From Glandiceps talaboti (taxonomy: Eukaryota > Hemichordata > Enteropneusta > Spengelidae), in assembly GCF_964340395.1 (NCBI RefSeq), contig NC_135550.1, positions 248,001 through 312,000 on the forward strand: 64,000 nt of DNA, given 5' to 3'. A program made the translations under genes and the position numbers. The notes beneath the pieces are model-generated. The model made no database searches. It was not told the DNA's origin and saw nothing but the letters and a program-made list of their open reading frames with translations. Below are positions 59,401 to 64,000 of the stretch, one piece after another; the stretch's first letter is position 1; each line of letters starts with the position of its first letter.

Positions 59401-61841
59401 TTCATTCTGTGTCTGGTTGAGATCTTGCTGCATTTTATTCTTCATGTCATTGTACTGCTTATCCAGAGATAACATGGTTTGATTTTGTTGAGCTATTTCA
59501 TCCCTTAGTTCCTTCTCTCGTTCTTTCATTTTTTGTTCCTGTGCTTTGCAAGCAGCCTGTGCATTGTGACGTTGGCATTCCAGTTCCTGTGTTAGCTGTT
59601 TGTTTTTCTGCTCTAATCCAGCTAGCTGAAACAAAAATAAGTTGATATTTAAGCATGGTAGAGAAAGGTGATATTTAAGCATGGTAGAGACAATTTCATA
59701 CAAAACACGGTCAAACTGGGTCTGTTCGTTACTACTGAAAAGCCGTTACTTTTCATACCACATCTTTGACATGGCCCACATGCCTTTTTCTCTGGGTATG
59801 ACTGCTGGCTCAATGGCAGCACACCTCCAATTCCACTCATATGTACATACACATGCATGGTCAAACTGTTTGGTGGTATGTTTAGTGTACCATGCAGAGG
59901 TCTTCCTTGATAAAATAATTTAAGACTGTTGGGTGGCAAATACAGTGGTTGGCATATTTTATCTTTTAGAGAGATGACACTTTGGTTTGCAAGTCTGAAA
60001 ATGAACTCGCCAGAGTCATGATGGACAGTTACGTCAAATCCCTTTGCAATTACATAATCTTTATTGACATTTTTAGAGTATGTAAAACAGCACTCTTTCT
60101 CTATAGCATCTTTTCTCAGATTCTCTTTTGCAATAGATCTGAAATCTTTTCTATGCAAAGAGGACAAAATATGCCACATGATACTAAAATACTTTCTTAT
60201 TGCAGTTGGGTGGTTTGGAAAGTGGTCTTAGCCTTTCCTTCACAATTTTACTGATCATACCTTTGATCAGTTTTGGGTTTGAGGGTATAGTCACTGTCAC
60301 AACACACTTTGTTTACTTGCAACAAAATTTTCTTGCTTACTTTAGTAAGACATTGAGAATGTTGCACCTTCTTTAGCCACTCAGGCACAGAAATTCCACA
60401 TACCCTTGACATTTATGATTTACCTTTCTTCTTTATTTCCAATCAGATAAATCAGCAGTTTTTATAAAAAATCTAATAATGGCCAACAAAAAGTAGGTTT
60501 TGTTCCCTGGGAACAAGAGGGAAATTGCTTGGACTAAATTTGATGCATGCAATGGATGCATACCTTTTGTTCACAAGCAACGATCGCCATCTTGGAAAAG
60601 CTGTTTTCAAGCCTGGAACCTATCAATTTTCAATGCGTCGGTAGATGACTTTAGAGACTTTGAGCCAGAATGAAACCTGGTTGAAGCTAACAATATGTAA
60701 TGGAACTTCGAAAAAATCCCCATAAAAAAATGATTTACGATTGCAAACAGAAACGACGCAGTGTTAATTTTAGCGAAATTTCGATCAGTGAGCATTAAAC
60801 AAAAATGAATCACTCAACAGGATGGGCAAAACCTTACCTTTAGGTATCGAAAAAGGCGATTTTCAGTGATGGTGAAAATTTCCGAAACGGTCAGTGAGTC
60901 AATGTTGTTCCAATTTGAAGTAAAATCTCATTAACATTTGCAAATGACATATGTATTTTCTAGATTGACAAGGTGTCTGATGATGTCACTCCTGAGTCCT
61001 TCAAAAAACATTATTTGGCAAATAATAGTGAGAAAATACCTTAAGCTGTAGCACACGCCATGCAGTTAGTTGGCTGTTTCCATTAAAAATGCACCTTACA
61101 GACTAAGGTATCTGCTTCCCATAGAATTACAGGTACTGCTTGTGTCAATAATCCTATTGTTATGCTACCTGTACATGTATTAGAAATGAGTGTTGGGAGA
61201 ACATCCTGACAATCAAGTCAAATTTTGGATTTTATGTATTACATTTTTTCATACCTTTGAGCTTGCTTTGTCCAAATCTGTAGTTATTTTGTTCAGCTCA
61301 CCCTGAAGTTTATTCCTCATCTTATCTTTCTCCCCTAGAGTAGCTTTGGTTGAATCTAATGTAGCCTGGATTTCAGATATCTTCTCATTCAGGTTCGATA
61401 CTTCTTTCTCCTTGACTTGAAGCTTCAATTCAAGCTTTGAACTTGACATCTTGATAGCTGAATCAAAATGTTTGGAAGTTACATTTTTATAGACACATTT
61501 ATGCAAAAGAAGGCTGGGTATAGTTCTAAAATTGTATTTTGTCATATTGATTAGTGTAGGAATGGAGAAGACCTGAAATCTTGGGAAGACTGACAAGAGA
61601 ACGACATATCATAGTATACTTTCAACTTACATTCATTGTCCTTCTTTAGGTCTTGCAGAGTAGATTCCATCTTCTTCAGAGCAAGCTTACTAATGCCTTG
61701 TTGTTCTTGTAGGATCTTCTGTAAATCTTTGCTTTTGTTTTCACTTACCAAATCATGGTTATCTAACTTCATGGTAAGACTGTCCCTGTCTTCTTTCAAT
61801 GTGTTTATTTCACTTGATTTAGTGCTCAGTTCTTGCTCAAC
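33658..61841 (-). CDS. Giant coiled-coil protein, 11 exons (5' end outside window)
   Basis: Eleven minus-strand exons join in phase: 61841-61631, 61457-61255, 59625-57782, 57505-57378, 48852-46786, 46440-42434, 42102-41926, 41270-41100, 35949-34818, 34520-34255 and 33849-33658. Each has an AG acceptor and GT donor, and the total is 10398 bases, exactly 3466 codons with the TAG. The product is Glu/Lys/Gln/Leu-rich heptad repeat almost throughout, without proline breaks. The last 330 residues are different: basic, Ser/Thr/Arg-rich, with KRSRSHSVSESTKRTR (NLS-like), several RRS/RRVTRS sites and a TNSPKK sequence near the end. No membrane segment or CAAX box is present. Length, giant exons and a basic nuclear-type tail recall NuMA or CENP-F-like mitotic scaffold proteins. 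Golgins are less likely because no C-terminal anchor is seen. Orthology is unproven. The first visible exon begins in phase 0 with VEQELSTK, so upstream exons exist. Confidence 0.85.
33970..34020. repeat. (TATG)n microsatellite in an intron
   Basis: About eleven ATGT units inside the last intron of the coiled-coil gene. Confidence 0.95.
34255..34520 (-). CDS. Coiled-coil gene, tail exon
   Basis: CTCCAG|GATTTT acceptor and AGT|GTAAGT donor. It encodes FLDIPSEDASRSPFILRRS and further Arg/Ser-rich text (VGRRSSQRF, QPRRVTRSHNS). This is low-complexity, probably disordered and phosphorylatable sequence. Confidence 0.9.
34818..35949 (-). CDS. Coiled-coil gene, exon with end of the rod and basic NLS-like region
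   Basis: TTAACAG|GTTGAAG acceptor and AAAG|GTAAAT donor. Residues 1 to about 240 are heptad repeat (EVKKLEAVCARLRRQL, YYNLIQKYKKTDEL). The rest is basic and disordered, with a duplicated QQTRETDSLQQTRETD, TPKDIRKSRLSTKRR and KRSRSHSVSESTKRTR. The switch from rod to tail occurs inside this exon. Confidence 0.92.
36003..36118. repeat. (TACA)n/(CA)n low-complexity tract
   Basis: Mixed TACA, TACC and CACA runs in the intron upstream of the 34818-35949 exon. Confidence 0.85.
36121..36388 (-). other. Unassigned 89-codon intronic frame
   Basis: A minus-strand frame opens after a TAA and reads through FKEVSFQHKTVFETLQRF, then RSKHFCESVIVERMVV, to a stop near 36121. The composition looks protein-like, but no family is recognised. 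It lacks splice signals that would fit the coiled-coil gene. It may be a transposon remnant. Confidence 0.25.
36395..37631. other. Intron sequence, nothing recognised
   Basis: AT-rich sequence without coding or repeat structure that I could identify, ending in a 15-base C run near 37589. Confidence 0.4.
37632..38117. repeat. Dispersed repeat A, copy 2
   Basis: Nearly identical to 3322-3806, starting AACAAGCGACCTATCGGTCA and ending TGTACTAGTTGTAGTAGA. It lies inside the intron between the exons at 41100 and 35949. Confidence 0.8.
38143..40175. mobile_element. ~2-kb element with imperfect inverted ends
   Basis: Near the left end GTTTCCGTACGGCGACAATC is followed by CCCAAGTACCCG. Near the right end (40130-40164) the reverse complement reads GTTCCGTACGGCGACAATC and TCAAGTACCCG. 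The arms match over about 33 bases with small indels. The interior has no long frame, but a short coiled-coil-like stretch lies at 38300-38385 on the minus strand. It is probably a non-autonomous DNA transposon in an intron; no target duplication was resolved. Confidence 0.45.
40412..41012. repeat. Dispersed repeat B, copy 2, with terminal hairpin
   Basis: Matches 5083-5630 and carries about 60 bp (around 40715-40775) missing there. The hairpin with GAAA loop (minus strand) is at 40973-41006. It ends less than 100 bp from the 41100 exon border. Confidence 0.75.
41100..41270 (-). CDS. Coiled-coil gene, 57-codon exon
   Basis: GTTTAG|TTGAAC acceptor, CAG|GTAAGA donor, phase 0 on both sides. Pure heptad repeat (KIELETALQESEQKLSEIM). 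A symmetric exon of this kind could be skipped without shifting the frame. Confidence 0.88.
41926..42102 (-). CDS. Coiled-coil gene, 59-codon exon
   Basis: TTGCCAG|GTTTTA acceptor, AAG|GTATTA donor, phase 0 on both sides. Encodes VLIEAVTSEKSDIERTLQQ and following heptads. Confidence 0.88.
42434..46440 (-). CDS. Coiled-coil gene, 4007-bp exon
   Basis: ATTTGCCAG|GCAAGC acceptor and AAG|GTAGGC donor. It codes about 1335 residues with no break in the heptad pattern, such as KKLEDKESQIEETKRQK and EKEELTNEVESNE. This exon alone would form a rod roughly 200 nm long if fully helical. Open frames on the opposite strand are shadows of this coding sequence. Confidence 0.95.
46786..48852 (-). CDS. Coiled-coil gene, 2067-bp exon
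   Basis: GATCACAG|GTGTAATC acceptor and ACAA|GTAAGT donor. It encodes 689 residues of coiled coil (KKTAEVEQMKGKMQYV, QQCDQLIQTSTELRQEC), joining in phase to the exon at 57378 across an 8.5-kb intron. Confidence 0.95.
48860..49440. other. Intron sequence, nothing recognised
   Basis: Unique-looking AT-rich sequence at the 3' end of the 8.5-kb intron. Confidence 0.4.
49453..49559. repeat. Poly(A) run and (TAC)n microsatellite
   Basis: About 31 A residues, then GTTAGCTCCATC and about nineteen CTA/TAC units, directly bordering the hAT-like element. Confidence 0.95.
49560..50704. mobile_element. hAT-like non-autonomous element, copy 1
   Basis: Ends are CAGGGTTCATACA and TGTACGAACCCTG, a 13-bp inverted pair with one mismatch. 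Subterminal TTCCAGGACTTTCCAGGG and TTCCAGGGTTTTCCAGGA repeats lie on both sides. The flanks are (TAC)n on both sides, so an 8-bp target duplication cannot be confirmed. The interior is non-coding. Its right 0.85 kb is shared with 55998-56848. Confidence 0.6.
50720..52488. other. Intron sequence, nothing recognised
   Basis: No coding frame supported. A short CAGGACTAGT...ACTAGTCCTG inverted pair at about 52246-52284 resembles text near 38250-38285. Confidence 0.4.
52489..52993. repeat. Tandem duplication of a ~220-bp unit
   Basis: Both units contain AAGAATTTATTTCAGTTTGA, GTCCTGGAATAAGATTGA, GACTTGGCCT and TAGGTACCCATGTTAAACCA. The second carries an extra ~70 bp near 52880-52950. Confidence 0.8.
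53364..53460. repeat. (TCTA)n followed by (TA)n
   Basis: About eighteen TCTA units pass into about twelve TA units. This abuts the left side of the Penelope-like palindrome. A second (TA)n lies on its right side (55075-55099). Confidence 0.95.
53534..53594 (-). ncRNA. Hammerhead ribozyme motif, left arm
   Basis: On the minus strand CTGATGA (53585-53579) is followed by a CGCA/TGCG stem with CCA loop and GAAA (53565-53562). A minimal ACT/AGT stem III with CCG loop comes next, and a predicted cleavage after GTT. A short stem I (TGT/ACA) closes it. This matches the type I hammerhead with a very small stem III reported for Penelope-like elements. Confidence 0.7.
53791..54282 (-). CDS. Penelope GIY-YIG endonuclease domain, left arm (partial)
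   Basis: This minus-strand frame contains a Cys cluster CNCRQKDTCPLNGEC, then NIVYQATV and KVYIGLTENNFKQRY (the GIY-YIG core), NSTELSKHIW, and KRCNLCLTEKL with ELISKCRHENK. All are typical of Penelope-like endonucleases, which nick target DNA before reverse transcription. Only about 160 residues are present; the reverse transcriptase part is lost at the palindrome centre. The frame is intact to the stop at 53791, so the copy is young. Confidence 0.88.
   Translation of the reverse strand: MKAHNATISNSETKPTQKPCNCRQKDTCPLNGECQTENIVYQATVHGKQTKVYIGLTENNFKQRYANHKQSFKHEKHENSTELSKHIWKLKRNNEPFSVSWSISKKAQAYTNKTKRCNLCLTEKLTIIKADKSSTLNKRTELISKCRHENKFYLSNFNRASIT
54312..54803 (+). CDS. Penelope GIY-YIG endonuclease domain, right arm (partial)
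   Basis: The plus-strand mirror of the left frame, with the same residues from IKAHNATIS to the stop at 54803. Its apparent ATG at 54297 lies in the spacer and is probably meaningless, since the true protein began in the lost RT part. Confidence 0.88.
   Translation: MKAHNATISNSETKPTQKPCNCRQKDTCPLNGECQTENIVYQATVHGKQTKVYIGLTENNFKQRYANHKQSFKHEKHENSTELSKHIWKLKRNNEPFSVSWSISKKAQAYTNKTKRCNLCLTEKLTIIKADKSSTLNKRTELISKCRHENKFYLSNFNRASIT
55000..55060 (+). ncRNA. Hammerhead ribozyme motif, right arm
   Basis: CTGATGA at 55009-55015, stem II CGCA/TGCG (55017-55020 with 55024-55027), GAAA at 55029-55032, stem III ACT/AGT (55032-55034 with 55038-55040). The expected cleavage is between 55041 and 55042. The sequence is the same as in the left arm. 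Confidence 0.7.
55690..55935. repeat. Dispersed repeat D, diverged copy
   Basis: Shares GATATTTGGTGGGTGTATTA, TTTTTGGTCAAAAAnnT and CATGACATAATGATCCCAT with 26160-26400. Confidence 0.6.
55998..56848. mobile_element. hAT-like non-autonomous element, copy 2 (left end lost)
   Basis: Aligns with 49905-50704: TTTAGACATATCC, GGCTATGAATAACTGAATA, CACAACCCAGAAATTCAACT, CCTACTGTTACAAT. It ends TTCCAGGACTGTGTGAACTCTG. It is diverged from copy 1 and lacks the left terminus. Confidence 0.6.
56849..57377. other. Intron sequence, nothing recognised
   Basis: AT-rich intron sequence leading to the 57378-57505 exon. No repeat or frame identified. Confidence 0.4.
57378..57505 (-). CDS. Coiled-coil gene, 128-bp exon
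   Basis: ACTAG|TACTTCC acceptor, CAAG|GTACTG donor. The preceding exon ends two bases into a codon and this one ends one base into the next. Only this acceptor keeps the frame; the alternative CAG thirteen bases further would hit a stop. It encodes TQEETLKTLQDKDKELELK and KMEKESKMQ. Confidence 0.82.
57782..59625 (-). CDS. Coiled-coil gene, 1844-bp exon
   Basis: TTTCAG|CTAGCTGG acceptor and AAAGT|GTAAGT donor. It codes 614 residues of continuous heptad repeat starting LAGLEQKNKQL. Confidence 0.95.
59756..60200 (-). other. Intronic ORF with ubiquitin-like segment and Cys cluster
   Basis: A minus-strand frame starts with MWHILSSLHRKDFRSIAKE. It contains a stretch of about 75 residues with the ubiquitin-like pattern: DVTVHHDSGEFIFRL, SVISLKDKICQ, PPNSLKLFYQGRPL, NSLTMHVYVHMSGIGG. 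After the GIGG comes SYPEKKACGPCQRCGMK, a CxxCxxC-type cluster. It lies between two exons of the coiled-coil gene. A possible acceptor (CTTTGCATAG) would not match the neighbouring phase-0 exons. It is therefore probably a separate gene fragment or a mobile-element protein. I do not recognise the family. Confidence 0.4.
60201..61254. other. Intron sequence, nothing recognised
   Basis: No supported exon. CGATCGCCATCTTGG at about 60582 resembles a YY1 site but has no associated start site. Confidence 0.4.
61255..61457 (-). CDS. Coiled-coil gene, 203-bp exon
   Basis: GATTCAG|CTATCAAG acceptor and AAAG|GTATGA donor. It joins in phase 1 to the previous exon and ends in phase 0. Encodes IKMSSSKLELKLQVKEKEV and following heptads. 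Confidence 0.88.
61631..61841 (-). CDS. Coiled-coil gene, first visible exon
   Basis: TATTTCAG|GTTGAGC acceptor, AAT|GTAAGT donor. Encodes VEQELSTKSSEINTLKEDR and following heptads. Since it starts with an acceptor, the N-terminus must lie beyond 61841. No supportable exon is seen before 64000. Confidence 0.88.
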
Positions 61842-64000
61842 CTGAAATAAAATGCAAATTTTGTAAGTAATAGGATGACATGTCCAGTTGATGACAAAAG
61901 TAAAAAACTTGATATACATCGCACACTAATTTACTATTCAATTCAATACAAGTACTTCTGAATTCAGAGATATTCAAATTGAAAGAAAATAAAAACAAAA
62001 TGGTTTTCTTTAAAGCGGGGTGTCGGGTATAAAAGGCCCCCTAACTTCGCAGGGGTTATTGTCAAATTTGAATGCAGACGGTTAACAACATCCTATATGT
62101 AAGCTCCCAATCAAAAAGGCTAAAAAAATGCCGCTGTGCATTGTCCTTTGCTGATTCAGGAAATTGTGGTTTGCGATTTTTTTGTGGAGACAGCAGGACG
62201 CCAATATGTGACATATTTTACAGTTTACAACGAAATTGAATAAACGCTAATTTTCACTTGAAATACAACATGTGTAATACTTTTTTTTTTTTAGAAATCA
62301 TGAATAACTGGTGTGAGACTTTGTTTACATTTTGTTTGTTGGTTTTGATTCAGTAAAACGAAAATGATATCTCGAAATATATTTATATTTTTCTTTGGAT
62401 GTGAATTTTTCCATTGCATTTGAAAATAATCTCGAGGTAGCTTTTGCATTCACAAAATGACGTTATCTCGAATATTTGTTGCTTTCGACCGGAAAATGAA
62501 ACACAACTTGTTGAATCTCTCGATGTGTTTAATATCAGATTACGCATTTGTTGCCATTTCTGTTGAGATGTACAGGCCAGGCCGTTCCCGTAAAACAGCT
62601 GACCTAACCACACATTTCGTCGTTTATGAATCCTTGGGGCGTATGTATCATGGGTAGGGTTCTTTATTTTTATGAATTACAATATTATGGACAATTGTAT
62701 GTTTATATTTGTTTCCCCATGTATCGACCCGTAGTGTCATGTTCGATTGAATATCGCCAACACATATGGAACATGTACTAAAATGTTGTATAGAACAAGC
62801 AGGCTGGTGGTGATAATTGGTCGATCATTTAAACATGTCATAAGTGTAATGAGATGATAAACAAGTGGTCCCCACATATTGTAGATTTCCTGTGCATTGA
62901 AATATAGACAAAACTGTCCCACAATGGACAAGTTTATCTATAGAGTAATATAAAAGTCGAGTGTAAACTTATATAGTCTTCCTGGTCCTAAAATAAACTT
63001 ACAGTGTATGGATTATATGTTAAGTTTTGGGCTGAAAATCACCACCGAACATGACCTTCAACGACATTCAAGTCTTCACTGAATAATCCCAACAGATGTG
63101 CTCGTGGAGTTTGTATTTTAGCAACTCCACTTGTGCATGGTGCTGATGGTTGGGAGAATTTTTCTAAATCTCTTGAACGGAAAAAAACTTCATTGTGGAC
63201 TCGGTTTTGAAAGCTAAACGAAAGAAGTCATCTGAGTATTTCAGAAGAACCGGATCAATACCACTTAGAAAGGTGTCAATTGTCTTTCGAAGTGGCGTAC
63301 TGTAGTGTCTATGGTACCTGTTGGTTCTGACAGGATACTCTTTCATCACCAGAAATAGGCACTAAAACTTTTCGTTTGACCACACCATTTTATGTCAGGG
63401 GTGCATGCTACATTGTATGTCATGATCCAATCGACTGCAAATTTATTAATTACGTGTAATACTTAGCTTTTTACCATTATTAATACAATTTTAATGATAA
63501 TTCACAATAGAGTGACTTTAATATTGAACCAAGGCTAGATGGACACCAAATATGATTTTTAAAGGGTTGGCAGTGTTCTCCCCAGGATTTGTTGAAAGGA
63601 TATCTGCTCATTAGCATAAATTAGCATCAATTTACATATAATTATATTCCCGAAAAATCAAAGTACATCATAATAAAATTAATATCAAACAAGTAGTACA
63701 TGTACATGTGACCAAAGGAAAGTTGAAGGCCAATTTATTAATTCAAAATATTAGCACCAAAGAGAAACTCATAAAGCAGTGTTATTGATTATTATTGTTA
63801 GGAAAGCTGAAATTATTTAAATCATAATGTCCACAGATAAATTAGACTTTCGAAACACGAAAAGTTTGTGTACAGCAACCGGCAGACATCGTGTCAGAGG
63901 TCGCGGTAGCTTTTTTTCTGATGCGTCCCTGGGACGCGTTCCTGCCAAAATTAGCGTCAAAATCCTATACGGTGCGTCTTTTCCAAATTTGCATGCACAC
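61842..64000. other. Right end, intron or upstream sequence of the coiled-coil gene
   Basis: No coding exon could be supported on either strand. A TATAAAAG box on the plus strand at 62028-62035 within GC-richer text is isolated. A minus-strand frame near 63164-63349 (SGIDPVLLKYSDDFFRL) has no partner exon. The last 150 bases are CpG-richer and contain a GCGTCCCTGGGACGC palindrome near 63923. Confidence 0.35.

Noticed and set aside
59756-60200. The ubiquitin-like ORF as an exon of the coiled-coil gene
   Set aside because: Neighbouring exons both have phase-0 borders, and the best acceptor for this ORF would need a different phase. Exons 61255 and 59625 already join in frame without it.
33658-61841. 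Naming the coiled-coil gene NuMA, CENP-F, CENP-E or a golgin
   Set aside because: Rod sequences match any long coiled coil. The tail resemblance to NuMA (a TPKK-like segment and basic Ser/Arg text) is too weak, no LGN-binding motif is seen, and the N-terminus is outside the window.

Overview
The window is eukaryotic nuclear DNA from an animal. It has spliced genes with GT-AG introns, long AT-rich non-coding stretches, and a dense load of animal-type mobile elements and minisatellites. A Ty3/gypsy-type LTR element with the integrase upstream of the reverse transcriptase (Gmr1-like, a group known from deuterostomes), a Polinton remnant, a GIY-YIG Penelope-like element with hammerhead ribozyme motifs and an LRAT-domain gene together suggest a marine invertebrate deuterostome such as a hemichordate or amphioxus. 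The species is an inference and is not fixed by the sequence. No bacterial genes, rRNA, tRNA or CRISPR array were seen.

Left third (1-15.3 kb). A decayed L1/Tx1-like LINE (about 1230-3321) is followed by two dispersed non-coding repeats. Next comes the first coding exon of an LRAT/NlpC-P60-type protein on the minus strand (5989-6426), with NF-kB-, CRE- and IRF-like motifs upstream. Two short inverted-repeat DNA elements follow (6775-7748 and 7856-8091). An intact LTR retrotransposon then occupies 8676-14865. It has 714-bp LTRs that look identical, a GTACT target duplication, a tRNA-Leu-type primer site and a single 1499-aa gag-pol frame. It landed inside an older minus-strand transposon-like reading frame, whose pieces flank it (8400-8670 and 14871-15300).

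Middle (15.3-33.6 kb). There are no intact host genes. The region holds a broken Polinton/Maverick fragment (17777-20080), a palindromic CTATAG cluster leading into a 41-bp minisatellite (20184-22292), a foldback-like element (about 22470-23890) and a 5'-truncated CR1/L2-group LINE on the minus strand (24178-25325). A 5.7-kb chain of different tandem arrays follows (25.45-31.16 kb) and ends in about 60 copies of a 48-bp, 16-codon unit.

Right half (33.66-61.84 kb). One very large minus-strand gene runs through this whole region. Eleven exons with mutually consistent splice phases encode at least 3465 residues of nearly continuous coiled coil, ending in a basic, Ser/Arg-rich tail. The 5' end lies beyond the window. 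Three exons are exceptionally long (1844, 2067 and 4007 bp). The architecture resembles giant mitotic or nuclear-matrix coiled-coil proteins (NuMA or CENP-F type), but no named orthologue can be fixed by eye. Its introns carry most of the other mobile DNA. These include copies of the dispersed repeats, a 2-kb inverted-repeat element, two related hAT-like non-autonomous elements, an ORF with a ubiquitin-like segment, and a 1.56-kb near-perfect palindrome. That palindrome consists of two divergent Penelope 3' halves, each carrying an endonuclease ORF and a hammerhead ribozyme motif. The last 2.1 kb shows no supportable exon.
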